DNA of 64,000 nucleotides, taken from assembly GCF_900099785.1 (NCBI RefSeq), contig NZ_FNDS01000001.1:682001-746000 (forward strand), given 5' to 3'. The translations under genes were made by a program, and so were the position numbers. Shown here piece by piece: positions 54,649-63,581 of the stretch (the first letter of the stretch is position 1; every line of letters begins with the position of its first letter). Origin of the DNA: Pseudomonas panipatensis (GTDB lineage: Bacteria > Pseudomonadota > Gammaproteobacteria > Pseudomonadales > Pseudomonadaceae). Under the pieces are notes generated by a model. That model had not been told where the DNA came from. It worked only from the letters and a program-made list of their open reading frames with translations, and ran no database searches.

Positions 54649-56031
54649 ATGTCGTCCCACGATCTGCAACGGGATCTCAACGAACGGCACATCCGACTCA
54701 TGGCGCTCGGCGCCTGCATCGGTGTCGGCCTGTTCCTCGGCTCGGCCAAGGCCATCCAGATGGCCGGTCCGGCCATCATGCTGTCCTACATCATCGGCGG
54801 CCTGGCCATTCTGGTGATCATGCGCGCCCTCGGCGAGATGGCCGTGCACAACCCTGTCGCCGGCTCCTTCGCCCGCTACGCCCAGGATTATCTCGGCCCG
54901 CTGGCCGGCTACCTGACCGGCTGGAACTACTGGTTCCTCTGGCTGGTGACCTGCGTCGCGGAAATCACCGCGGTCGCCATCTACATGGGCATCTGGTTCC
55001 CCGAGGTGCCGCGCTGGATCTGGGCCCTGGCGGCGCTGGCGAGCATGGGCACGATCAACCTGATCGCGGTCCGCGCCTTCGGTGAGTTCGAGTTCTGGTT
55101 CGCCCTGATCAAGATCGTCACCATCCTCGCGCTGATCCTGGTCGGTGGCGGCATGATCGTCTTCGGCCTGGGCAACGGCGGCGTCGCCACCGGCATCGCC
55201 AACCTGTGGAGCAACGGCGGCTTCATGCCGCATGGCATCAGCGGCGTGCTGATGTCGCTGCAGATGGTGATGTTCGCCTACCTCGGCGTGGAAATGATCG
55301 GCCTCACCGCCGGTGAAGCGAAGAACCCGCAGAAGACCATCCCCGGAGCGATCAACTCGGTGTTCTGGCGCATCCTGCTGTTCTACGTCGGCGCGCTCTT
55401 CGTGATCATGTCGATCTACCCGTGGAACGAGATCGGCACCCAGGGCAGCCCCTTCGTGATGACCTTCGAGCGCCTCGGCATCAAGACCGCCGCCGGCATC
55501 ATCAACTTCGTGGTGATCACCGCCGCGCTGTCGTCCTGCAACGGCGGCATCTTCAGCACCGGGCGCATGCTCTACAGCCTGGCCCAGCACGGCCAGGCAC
55601 CGGCGCTGTTCGCCAAGACCTCGAAGGGCGGCGTGCCGCGCAACGCGTTGCTGCTGTCGATCTTCGCCCTGCTGTTCGGCGTGCTGCTGAACTACCTGGT
55701 GCCGGAGAAGGTGTTCACCTGGGTGACCTCGATCGCCACCTTCGGCGCGATCTGGACCTGGGCGATGATCCTGCTGGCGCAACTCAAGTTCCGCCGCGGC
55801 CTGTCCGTGGCCGAAGCCGGCACGCTGCGGTTCAAGCTGTGGCTGTACCCGCTCAGTTCCTACCTGGCCATGGCCTTCCTGGTGCTGGTGGTGGCGCTGA
55901 TGGCGTACTTCGAGGACACCCGCATCGCCCTGTACATCGGCCCGGCCTTCCTGGTCCTGCTGGTGCTGCTCTACCGCGTCTTCGACCTGGCGTCGAAAGG
56001 CGAGCCGGCGGGCGCGGCCAGTCGCGCCTGA
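54649..56031 (+). CDS. Amino acid permease, ProY/AAT family
   Basis: A 460-residue, twelve-helix amino acid:H+ symporter of the APC superfamily. The start DLNERHIRLMALGACIGVGL then FLGSAKAIQMAGPAIMLSYI is the AAT-family signature, and AYLGVEMIGLTAGEAKNPQK follows in the middle. Sequence style resembles proline-specific permease ProY, but close relatives carry other amino acids, so substrate is inferred. GAGG precedes the ATG, with a CA motif just upstream. A terminator follows the stop. Confidence 0.85.
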   Translation: MSSHDLQRDLNERHIRLMALGACIGVGLFLGSAKAIQMAGPAIMLSYIIGGLAILVIMRALGEMAVHNPVAGSFARYAQDYLGPLAGYLTGWNYWFLWLVTCVAEITAVAIYMGIWFPEVPRWIWALAALASMGTINLIAVRAFGEFEFWFALIKIVTILALILVGGGMIVFGLGNGGVATGIANLWSNGGFMPHGISGVLMSLQMVMFAYLGVEMIGLTAGEAKNPQKTIPGAINSVFWRILLFYVGALFVIMSIYPWNEIGTQGSPFVMTFERLGIKTAAGIINFVVITAALSSCNGGIFSTGRMLYSLAQHGQAPALFAKTSKGGVPRNALLLSIFALLFGVLLNYLVPEKVFTWVTSIATFGAIWTWAMILLAQLKFRRGLSVAEAGTLRFKLWLYPLSSYLAMAFLVLVVALMAYFEDTRIALYIGPAFLVLLVLLYRVFDLASKGEPAGAASRA

Positions 56032-56047
56032 TGCGCTGCGTGTCATG

Positions 56048-56079
56048 AAAAAGGGCCTCTGCGGAGGCCCTTTTCTTTT
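56048..56079. terminator. Terminator after the ProY-type gene
   Basis: AAAAAGGGCCTC and GGAGGCCCTTTT around a tight loop, 17 bases after the stop; it also faces the convergent M48 gene. Confidence 0.87.
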
Positions 56080-56099
56080 GCTCGTTTGCCGCGCCGGCC

Positions 56100-58043
56100 C
56101 TATGCCTTGGCCAGCAGCGGCGGCATCGGGCAATCGAGGATGTCCGCCACCGCGCGCATCAGCTCGGCCTCGGCGACGCTGATGCGGCCGTCGAACTCGA
56201 TGCAGCGCGCCATGGCCTTGAGCAGTTGCGGTTTCTGCAACGGGCGCAGTTGCGTCAGGCGCCTGAGCGCTGCTTCCAGGTCGCGCAGGCTGCCGGCTTC
56301 GGCGAGCGGGCGGGGCCGGGACGGGAAGGGCAGGCTGGCCCAGGCTTCGGCGAACGCCTGGTCGGCCGACAGCGCCGGCGTGTCGTCCAGCCGTGCGAGG
56401 AAGCCGAGCAGGATCGCCGACTCCTCGGCCAGCTCGGCCAGGGCCAGGTTGCCGATGCGCGCCGAGGCCGGGCGCAGGTTGCGTTCGACGATGCGCAGCA
56501 GGGTCCACTCCAGCAGCTTGACCCGTTTGTCGGCCTTGATCAGCAGCGCCATGTTGCTCAGCAGCGTTTCCACCTCGGCTGGCGGCAACTGCTTCAGCGC
56601 CGGAATGGCGAGGTCCAGCAGCGGCAGGCGTTGGCCCGGCGCCAGGGCCAGGAGGGCGTCGTCCAGGCGTTCCAGGGTGAATGCCAGGCTCAGGTCGAGG
56701 CGGCTGCTCAGCAACTCGCGCTGCTGCTGGCGTGCCTCGGCGTCGGCGTCGAGCAGCAGGCCGTAGATCAGCACCTGGGCGCCGGCTGCGCTGTGCGCCG
56801 CGTTGCTCAGCGTTGGGTCGAGGCTGTCGAGCGTGCTGCGCGCCTGCGCCAGGTGTTCGCTGCGTGGCTCGCCGATGGCGGCGATCGCCTGTTCGGCGGC
56901 GCTGGCGCTGAAGCCGGCGAGCGCGGCCTGCCAGGCCTCGGGGCCGAGCAGCGGGGTGTCCAGGCGTGGCTCGATCCTCGGGTAGCGGCCATCCCAGCCC
57001 GGCTCGATGCGGCGGATGCGCTCCTGCAGCGGCGGATGGCTGTCGAAGCCGAACAGCCTGGCGCCCGCGCCGTCGCCGAAGTACAGGTGGCTGAACTCGG
57101 CGCGGTGCAGGGCGGCCAGCAGCGATCCGTGGCCGCCGATCTTCTTCAGCGCCCCGGCGATGCCAGCCGGGTTGCGGGTGAACTGTACCGCCGAGGCGTC
57201 GGCGAGGAATTCGCGCTGGCGGTTCACCGCGGCCTTGATCAGGTTGCCGAAGTAGGTACCCACCGAACCCAGCAGCCAGAGGCAGGCGCCGGAGAGGACG
57301 AGCAGCAGCAACAGGGCGAAGCCGGAGCCACTGCCCGAGTCGCTGGAGGTGTCGCTGCTGCCGCTGCGGCCGCTCACGCGAATGCGAGCGGCGCTCGGCG
57401 TGTCAGCGTCCCACAGCCCGCGCAGGAGGCCTTCGCCGATCAGGCCGAGCACCAGGATGCCGTGCAGCAGCGCCACCAGGCGCGTATTCAGGCGCATGTC
57501 GCCGTTGTAGATGTGGCTGAACTCGTGGGCGATCACCCCCTGCAGCTCGTCGCGGCTGAGCAGGCCGATGGCCCCGCGGGTGATGCCGATCACCGCGTCG
57601 CGCGGGGTCACGCCGGCGGCGAAGGCGTTGATCGCGTCGTCTTCGAGCAGATAGACCGGCGGCACCGGGGTGCCCGAGGCGATGGCCATCTCCTCCACCA
57701 CGTTGAGCACCCGGCGCTCGTCGGCGCCCCGCGCGTCCAGGTTGATCAGCTTGCCGCCGAGGCGTTCGGCCACGGCGCGGCCGCCCGCGCTCAATTGGCT
57801 CTGCTTGTAGAGGGCGGAAACCACCACCACGCTGACCACCACCAGGGCCACGCCCAGGTAGAGGTCGGCATTGGACAGGTTGTTCGGCGAGGTCCAGTGC
57901 GTGCCCGGCTCGCCGATGTGCCGCCAGAGCCAGCCGAGCACCAGCGTGGTGAGGCTCACCAGGCAGGTCACGGCGATGGCCAGGAGCAGGATCAGGCGCC
58001 CGGTCTGGCGGCGGGCGTGGTCCTGGTGCTGGAAGAAGTTCAT
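56100..58043 (-). CDS. M48 family membrane metallopeptidase (HtpX-like, with C-terminal extension)
   Basis: A 647-residue protein with two N-terminal helices (18-40 and 62-82), zinc motif HEFSH (AHEFSHIYNGDMRL) and third ligand in NRQREFLADASAV, followed by two more helices. It is an HtpX relative. Beyond residue 340 lies a helical extension of about 300 residues, rich in Leu/Ala, with no named domain. It is encoded directly downstream of lemA on the same strand, a widespread pairing, and likely co-expressed with it. Confidence 0.87.
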   Translation of the reverse strand: MNFFQHQDHARRQTGRLILLLAIAVTCLVSLTTLVLGWLWRHIGEPGTHWTSPNNLSNADLYLGVALVVVSVVVVSALYKQSQLSAGGRAVAERLGGKLINLDARGADERRVLNVVEEMAIASGTPVPPVYLLEDDAINAFAAGVTPRDAVIGITRGAIGLLSRDELQGVIAHEFSHIYNGDMRLNTRLVALLHGILVLGLIGEGLLRGLWDADTPSAARIRVSGRSGSSDTSSDSGSGSGFALLLLLVLSGACLWLLGSVGTYFGNLIKAAVNRQREFLADASAVQFTRNPAGIAGALKKIGGHGSLLAALHRAEFSHLYFGDGAGARLFGFDSHPPLQERIRRIEPGWDGRYPRIEPRLDTPLLGPEAWQAALAGFSASAAEQAIAAIGEPRSEHLAQARSTLDSLDPTLSNAAHSAAGAQVLIYGLLLDADAEARQQQRELLSSRLDLSLAFTLERLDDALLALAPGQRLPLLDLAIPALKQLPPAEVETLLSNMALLIKADKRVKLLEWTLLRIVERNLRPASARIGNLALAELAEESAILLGFLARLDDTPALSADQAFAEAWASLPFPSRPRPLAEAGSLRDLEAALRRLTQLRPLQKPQLLKAMARCIEFDGRISVAEAELMRAVADILDCPMPPLLAKA

Positions 58044-58068
58044 GCCGCGCTCCCTGCGCTACGCACGA

Positions 58069-58665
58069 TCAGAAGGCGACCTTGGGGGCGTCCTGGATGA
58101 GCTTGCTGTCGGCGAACTCCAGCGGCGTGGCGTTCACCTTGTGGCCGAAGCTCGGCGCCAGCAGCACGGCGGGGAACGACTGCTTGTAGGTGTTGTACTC
58201 CATCACCGCGTCGTTGTAGGCCTGGCGGGCGAAGGCGACCTTGTTCTCGGTGCTCGACAGCTCCTCGGTGAGCTGCTGCATGTTCTGCGAGGCCTTGAGG
58301 TCCGGGTAGGCCTCCAGGGTCACGTTGAGACGCCCGAGGGCGCCACCCAGGGCGCCCTCGGCGCCGGCCAGCCGGGCCATGGCGGCGGCGCCACCGGGCT
58401 CGGCGGCGGCGGCCTTGAGCCCGGCGACCGCGGCGTTGCGCGCGGCGATCACGGCTTCCAGGGTCTCGCGCTCGTGCTGGAGGTAGGCCTTGGCGGTTTC
58501 CACCAGGTTGGGGATCAGGTCGTAGCGGCGCTTGAGCTGCACCTCGATCTGCGCGAAGGCGTTCTGGTAGCGGTTGCGCAGCGTCACCAACTGGTTGAAG
58601 GCGCCGACGACGGCGAAGACGAGCAGGGCCAGGATGGCCAGTGTCACCAGGGAAGAAACCGACAT
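58069..58665 (-). CDS. lemA: LemA family protein
   Basis: A 198-residue LemA protein with an N-terminal membrane helix (LVTLAILALLVFAVVGAF) and an antiparallel helical bundle. Characteristic segments are LVTLRNRYQNAFAQIEVQLK, RRYDLIPNLVETAKAYLQHE, and NVTLEAYPDLKASQNMQQLT. LemA partners with adjacent M48 peptidases in many bacteria; here the pair is separated by 25 bp. Confidence 0.92.
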   Translation of the reverse strand: MSVSSLVTLAILALLVFAVVGAFNQLVTLRNRYQNAFAQIEVQLKRRYDLIPNLVETAKAYLQHERETLEAVIAARNAAVAGLKAAAAEPGGAAAMARLAGAEGALGGALGRLNVTLEAYPDLKASQNMQQLTEELSSTENKVAFARQAYNDAVMEYNTYKQSFPAVLLAPSFGHKVNATPLEFADSKLIQDAPKVAF

Positions 58666-58747
58666 GGGATGTCCTTATCTGCGGCAGACGTAGCGCCGAT
58701 GATAGCGGAAAGCCCCGGACTGCCAAGGGGGAGGGCGGCCCGGCGGC

Positions 58748-59779
58748 TCAGAACTGCACGTCGATCACCACGCTGTCCCGGTAGATGCCCGCCGGCGGCG
58801 TGTTCTGCTCCGGCAGCACTCGTGCGCGGTAGTCGAAACGCTGGCCGCTGACCCCGTCGTACTGGTTGGGGTTGATTTCGGCGCTGGTGCTGGCGCGCCT
58901 CTCGCTGCCGGTGGCGCCCCAGCGCTCGCTGCTGCGCGACTTGTATAGCTCGTAGGCCAGGTAATGGCCGCCGTTGGCCATGCGCCGGGTCTTGCCGTCG
59001 GCCTGCGCGCCGTCGTTCAGGCCGACGCTATAGAGAGCGCCCTTGGTGCAGCGGATGGTGATGTTGCCCTGCTGGGTGTCGAAGTTCTGGGCCAGGGGCG
59101 CGCTGCCGAAATCGAGGGCGGGCGCGGTGATGAGACAGTCCGGGCTGACCACCAGACTCACCTGGATGCTGGTCGGCACGCCCTCGCCCCAGGTGTCCGG
59201 CGGCAGGGTGCAGGCTTCGAGGAGGCAACCGCCACGCAGGCCGGGGCTGATGTCCCAGCCCGGAATATTGCAGATACCGAAGGCCTGGCCGTTGAGGCAG
59301 ATGCGCCAGTACCAGCGCAGTCGGATGGTGGCGTGATAGGTGCCGGCGGAGACATTGGCGCCCTTGGCCGTGCGCAGGTACACCGGGAAGCTGCCGAGGT
59401 CCGGGCCGTTGCCGAGGAAGGTGAAGGTCGAGTAGTCGTAGGGGCGCCCCGCCTCCAGCGCCGAGGTGGCATTGGCCGACGAGTAGAGCGCGAAGGGTAC
59501 CTGCTCGCCGGTCTGCCCATGGGTCAGCACCGGGTCGCTGGCGCGGTCGATCTGCATCCTGATCCAGGACTGTCCGATCAGCGTGCCCTTGGACTGGTCG
59601 CAGCTCATCCCGCCGCCGCTGAGCAGGCGTTGCGCTTCGTCGCGCACGGTCAGCGAGCTGAGGGTGCCGAAGGAGGCTTGTGCGCTGGCCTGCCGGCATT
59701 GCTTGACGACGGTGTCGGCCCAGGCCTGCCCGGCGCTCGCTAGCGCCAGTCCCAGTACCAGCCATGGCAGCGTTTTCAT
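58748..59779 (-). CDS. Csu/CupE-type pilus tip protein (spore coat U-like)
   Basis: A 343-residue exported protein with signal peptide (1-21, ending SAGQAWA) and two SCPU-type domains: an N-terminal domain with several cysteines (CSGG-like CRQASAQASFGTLSSLTV...) and a C-terminal domain with CLITAPALDFGSAPLAQNFD and a closing IYRDSVVIDVQF strand. It is the probable tip adhesin, like CsuE or CupE6. Its start overlaps the usher stop by four bases. Confidence 0.87.
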   Translation of the reverse strand: MKTLPWLVLGLALASAGQAWADTVVKQCRQASAQASFGTLSSLTVRDEAQRLLSGGGMSCDQSKGTLIGQSWIRMQIDRASDPVLTHGQTGEQVPFALYSSANATSALEAGRPYDYSTFTFLGNGPDLGSFPVYLRTAKGANVSAGTYHATIRLRWYWRICLNGQAFGICNIPGWDISPGLRGGCLLEACTLPPDTWGEGVPTSIQVSLVVSPDCLITAPALDFGSAPLAQNFDTQQGNITIRCTKGALYSVGLNDGAQADGKTRRMANGGHYLAYELYKSRSSERWGATGSERRASTSAEINPNQYDGVSGQRFDYRARVLPEQNTPPAGIYRDSVVIDVQF

Positions 59780-62229
59780 CGGTGTTCTCCTGTTGGCGTC
59801 GGCGTGTCTCGGCTTGGCCGGCAGGACAGCGGTCCCACCTGGGCCAGCGTTTCGATCCGGGTGTCCAGTTCGAACTCGGCGCGGCAGTGCGTGCCATCGG
59901 GCAGGCGCGCGTCCAGGCGATTGCGCGCCCGCAGGCCTTCCAGGTAGACCAGGCCATCCCAGCCCACGTAGGCCTCGCCGCCGTCGGCGCGGCTGATCCG
60001 GGTACCCAGGGGCAGCGGGCGTCCCCGGGTGTCGTGCAGCTCGACGCTGGCGGCGACCACGCGGCGGAGCGGGAAGCGCAGCAGGTAGCCGCTGCCGGAT
60101 CTGACCGCGACCCGGCGCTCGACGCTGGGCGCTTCGATATTCGCCGCCAGGCCGAGGGTGTCGATGCTGTACTTGGCGTCGTAGTAGCCGCTGCTCCAGG
60201 GCACCAGCAGGTGGCCGGCGTCATTGGTTTCGCCGACCAGCTGGTTTTCGTAGTGCACCGGAATCCCGCCATGGCCGTCGGTGCTGACCACTACGAAGGC
60301 GTCGTCGATGCGGTTGGCGGCGAGCACGGCGTCGTCGATCCAGACCAGCGAGCCGCCGACGTCCGCCCAGCGCGTGTAGCCGCGCGCGTCACCGTAGGCG
60401 CCACCCTGGACCTGCAGGTGCTCGTCGCGCCAGGTCAGGCTGGCCTGCTGGTAGCGGCCGCCTTGGTCGCCGTCGGCGTGGGCCAGGTTCCAGCCCAGCC
60501 CGCCGGCGCTGGGCGTGGCCTGGTGGTAATCGAGCCGGCGCCTCGCGCCTTGGTCGGCCGTGCGTTCCAGGCTGGCGCTGAGGGTCCCGCCGAGGTCGAA
60601 GGGCACCACCAGTTGCGCGGCGCTGCTCCAGCCGCCGGCGCCGATCTGCTGGGTGGCGGACAGGTGAAGGCTGGCGTTGCCCCACAGCGAGCGGCTCCAG
60701 GACAGGTTGAGCAGGCGGGTACGGCTGCCGTCGCCGGCCTCGACGTCGAAGTAACCGCCGCCGAGGCTGCCCCAGCGCTGCAGCGAGACGCTGAGGGTCG
60801 CCTGGGTGCTGCTGCGGCTGAGCGACGCGCTGCCGTGCCCGGCGCGCGGCGAGCCGGGCAGCGGCGGCGCGCGCTGGTACTGGTCGTACAGCGCCAGGTC
60901 GGCATAGCCGGCGTTACGCTGGGTGCGCAGCAGGGACAGATTGAAACGCGGCGCGCTGTATTGGTAGCCGAGGCTCAGTTGCTCGCCCTCGGTGCCGCGC
61001 AGGCGGCTGCGTCCGACGGCGCCGCTGAGCACGCCGAGGTTGCCCAGGCGCAGCAGGCCGCCGAGGCCACCGAGGGCCAGTTCGGCGGCGCCTTCGGCGT
61101 GGCTTTCGAGGGTGAACCAGGGCGTCATCCCGTAGCGCAGCGAAGCGCTGGCGGCGCCAGGGCCGTAGTCGAAACTGCTCAGGCCATAGTTGCGCCGCAG
61201 GCTGCCCAGCGCGGCGGAGAAGTCCGCCAGCCCCGGGCGCAGCAGGTCGCTGCTGACATAAAAGGGCACGCGGGTGGAGACCTGGCGGCCGAGGGCGTCG
61301 GTGGTCACCAGTTGCGCTTGCCCGGCGCCATTGATGAAAGGCAGGTTGCTGATGCTGAAGGGGCCGGGCTCCAGCTGGTAGCTGCCGTTGCGGTAGCCAT
61401 TGATGAACAGGTCGAGGGTGGTCGGAACCGCCGCTTCGCCGGAGAACTGCGGCAGCGGGTAGGTGACGATGTCTGGGCGGATGGCGAAGTCTCGCGAGAC
61501 CTGCACGCCGCCCAGGCGCACCGGCGTGCTCCAGCTCTGCGCGGTGCTGATCAGGTCGCCGACTTCGACGGCCAGCGCGTGTCGCTCGTTGGCGTGGCGC
61601 CAGGTGCTGTCGTAGCGCAGGTAGCGCGACGGCGTGGCCGCGGCGGAATAGCCGTGCTGGTAGACACCGCTATGGCTGAGGGTGCCGAACTCGCCGAACA
61701 GGCGCAGTTCGCTCCAGGCCGAGCTGTAGTCGGCGCCGCGCTCGGCACTGGCGGCGTAGACCTCATAGTTGAGCAGGGCGCCGAAGCTGGTGTGGGCCTG
61801 CTCGTGCGCTGGCGGCGGCGAATCGCCGAGCCGTTGCGCCGGCAGCCAGTGCGTCGGCACCTGCAACAGTAGGCGTTGGGTGGCGGCCTCGTAGCGCGTC
61901 TCGACCTCGGGCAGGCTGTCCAGGCGCAGCAGGCCGCTGTGCCGTGCGTCCAGCGCCAGCCCGGCGGCGCGTAGTTCGCCGGCGTCGACCAGCAGGCCGC
62001 CGTCGCGCACCTCCACCGTCAACACCCGCCCGCTGGGTTTGCGGTTGAGCACCAGCTCCAGCGCCAGCAGGGTGCTGTCGGGCAGGCTCAGGGGACCGCG
62101 CGGCGGCGTGGGCAGGGGCGCGGCCAGGGCCTCCAGTTCGCCGGACAGCAGGGTCGCGCCGGCCAGCAGCAGGCGGCGTGGCCAGGCCCGAACGGCCTGC
62201 CGTCGCGGCGCGCGCAGGCGGCTCAACAT
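59776..62229 (-). CDS. Csu/CupE-type fimbrial usher
   Basis: An 817-residue outer-membrane usher with an N-terminal signal peptide, plug and barrel: early strands (LPDSTLLALELVLNRKPSGR region), a middle region with FSISNLPFINGAGQAQLVTT and SRVPFYVSSDLLRP-like segments, and a C-terminal domain with RLDARLPDGTHCRAEFELDT. It belongs to the sigma-class (Csu/CupE) ushers. It exports and assembles the pilus subunits encoded upstream. Confidence 0.88.
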   Translation of the reverse strand: MLSRLRAPRRQAVRAWPRRLLLAGATLLSGELEALAAPLPTPPRGPLSLPDSTLLALELVLNRKPSGRVLTVEVRDGGLLVDAGELRAAGLALDARHSGLLRLDSLPEVETRYEAATQRLLLQVPTHWLPAQRLGDSPPPAHEQAHTSFGALLNYEVYAASAERGADYSSAWSELRLFGEFGTLSHSGVYQHGYSAAATPSRYLRYDSTWRHANERHALAVEVGDLISTAQSWSTPVRLGGVQVSRDFAIRPDIVTYPLPQFSGEAAVPTTLDLFINGYRNGSYQLEPGPFSISNLPFINGAGQAQLVTTDALGRQVSTRVPFYVSSDLLRPGLADFSAALGSLRRNYGLSSFDYGPGAASASLRYGMTPWFTLESHAEGAAELALGGLGGLLRLGNLGVLSGAVGRSRLRGTEGEQLSLGYQYSAPRFNLSLLRTQRNAGYADLALYDQYQRAPPLPGSPRAGHGSASLSRSSTQATLSVSLQRWGSLGGGYFDVEAGDGSRTRLLNLSWSRSLWGNASLHLSATQQIGAGGWSSAAQLVVPFDLGGTLSASLERTADQGARRRLDYHQATPSAGGLGWNLAHADGDQGGRYQQASLTWRDEHLQVQGGAYGDARGYTRWADVGGSLVWIDDAVLAANRIDDAFVVVSTDGHGGIPVHYENQLVGETNDAGHLLVPWSSGYYDAKYSIDTLGLAANIEAPSVERRVAVRSGSGYLLRFPLRRVVAASVELHDTRGRPLPLGTRISRADGGEAYVGWDGLVYLEGLRARNRLDARLPDGTHCRAEFELDTRIETLAQVGPLSCRPSRDTPTPTGEHR

Positions 62230-62249
62230 GGCAAATCCGGTGGCTCTGC

Positions 62250-63032
62250 TCAGGGCCGCCAGCGTGGGATTTCTCCTGGCTCGCCGTTGCTCTCGGCGCG
62301 CAGCCGGGCGTCCGTGCCGACCGCCTCGGCGAGCGGCCAGCGCATCTGGCTGCCGGCCAGCACATAGCCGAGCAGGCCGCTGGCGACCTCCAGGGTCGCG
62401 CCCTGGTGTTCCAGGCTGACCCGCGTCAGGCGTGCGTGCCGTGTGCCCTGGTTGCGCACTTCCAGGTAGTGCCTGCCGTTCACGCTGAGCGGACGCCAGC
62501 TCAATTGCGCGTCGCTGGCGTCGGCCGTGTCGCCCTGGCGCGATGCGTCGGGGCGCGGCGAGAGGCCTTCGCCCTGGACGAACAGCGGCACCGAGTAGCG
62601 CATCTGGAACTGCACCGTGGCGGCGTTGCCCGGCTCGGCGGCCGGCGCGGACGGCGTCGGTATCTCATCGATGAGGATGCGGTAGGCCTGCTCGGTCGCG
62701 GCCGCGACGGGCTTTAGCTGGGTCAGCCTGACCAGTTGCCGTTCGCCGGGGGCGATGCGGATCATCGGCGGGCTGCCGATGACCTCGCGTTGCGCGTGGT
62801 AATGCTCCTCGCCGTCGGCCTGGCGCCAGGCGAAGACGCGCAATTGCAGCAGGCTGGGTTGTTCGCCGTGGTTTTCCAGCCAGAGCGCGGTGGCGCGCTG
62901 GTCGTGGCGCAGCAGCGGGTCGATCGGCCAGATCAGGATCGAACTGCTGGCCCGCGCGGTCGGGCTGAGCAGCAGGGCGAGGCCGGCGAGGCCGGCTGCG
63001 CAGGACTGGAAAAAACCTCTCGTTCGAGACAT
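62250..63032 (-). CDS. Csu/CupE-type pilus chaperone
   Basis: A 260-residue PapD-like periplasmic chaperone with a signal peptide (about 1-28, ending SPTARASS) and two Ig-like domains. The first holds SILIWPIDPLLRHDQRATAL and the conserved IRIAPGERQLVRLTQLKPVA, with the acceptor strand following; the second begins near FQMRYSVPLFVQGEG. AAGGAG precedes ATG 63032. It belongs to the archaic Csu class of chaperones. Confidence 0.9.
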   Translation of the reverse strand: MSRTRGFFQSCAAGLAGLALLLSPTARASSSILIWPIDPLLRHDQRATALWLENHGEQPSLLQLRVFAWRQADGEEHYHAQREVIGSPPMIRIAPGERQLVRLTQLKPVAAATEQAYRILIDEIPTPSAPAAEPGNAATVQFQMRYSVPLFVQGEGLSPRPDASRQGDTADASDAQLSWRPLSVNGRHYLEVRNQGTRHARLTRVSLEHQGATLEVASGLLGYVLAGSQMRWPLAEAVGTDARLRAESNGEPGEIPRWRP

Positions 63033-63049
63033 CTGCAACTCCTTGCGGC

Positions 63050-63571
63050 TCACCAGGTGAGGGTCACGGTGAGCACGTCCTGGTAGAGCCCGGCGGGCTG
63101 GTGGCCGTCCAACTGCGCGCTGGCGTAGAGCGACAAGCGCAGGCGGCCATCGGAGGCGGGGGTGAAGGCGATCGGCTGGCTCAGAATTTCCTGCTGCAAC
63201 GCGGCGTCCGTGTACAGCCGATAGGCGAGCAGGCTGCTGCCGTCGCTGAGGTGGCGCTGGCCGCCTTGGGCGTTGACGCCGGCGTCGATGCTGATTTGCG
63301 GCAGCGTCCCCGGCGTGCAGTGCAGAGCGACGCTGCCCGGCATCAGCGGGGTGCTCAGGTGGCCGGTGCGATACGCCGGGTGGCGGCCGAAATCCAGGCT
63401 GCCGAGGTTGCCCAGGCTGGCGTCATTGCCGGCGTGCACCGGGTTGATCAGGCAGCCGGCAACGATGCGCGCGGAGACCTTGAGGGGGGCCGTGGTGATG
63501 GCCCCAGCGGGCTCCGCGGCGAGCGCGGCGAGCAGTGCCAGGCAGCAGTGACTCGGGGTTCGGGCGTGCAT
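63050..63571 (-). CDS. Csu/CupE-type pilus subunit (spore coat U-like)
   Basis: A 173-residue exported subunit with signal peptide (about 1-24, ending AEPAGA). It has the SCPU pattern: KVSARIVAGCLINPVHAGND..., a first conserved cysteine, LGNLGSLDFG, a second cysteine in VALHCTPGTLPQI, and the closing strand LYQDVLTVTLTW that acts in donor-strand exchange. It is a minor subunit or adaptor. ATG 63571 is chosen for the signal peptide. Confidence 0.87.
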   Translation of the reverse strand: MHARTPSHCCLALLAALAAEPAGAITTAPLKVSARIVAGCLINPVHAGNDASLGNLGSLDFGRHPAYRTGHLSTPLMPGSVALHCTPGTLPQISIDAGVNAQGGQRHLSDGSSLLAYRLYTDAALQQEILSQPIAFTPASDGRLRLSLYASAQLDGHQPAGLYQDVLTVTLTW

Positions 63572-63581
63572 GGGCGGCCGC

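Noticed and set aside
56226-58100. Long open frame antisense to the M48 peptidase
   Set aside because: Shadow of the peptidase coding strand, without a ribosome-binding site.
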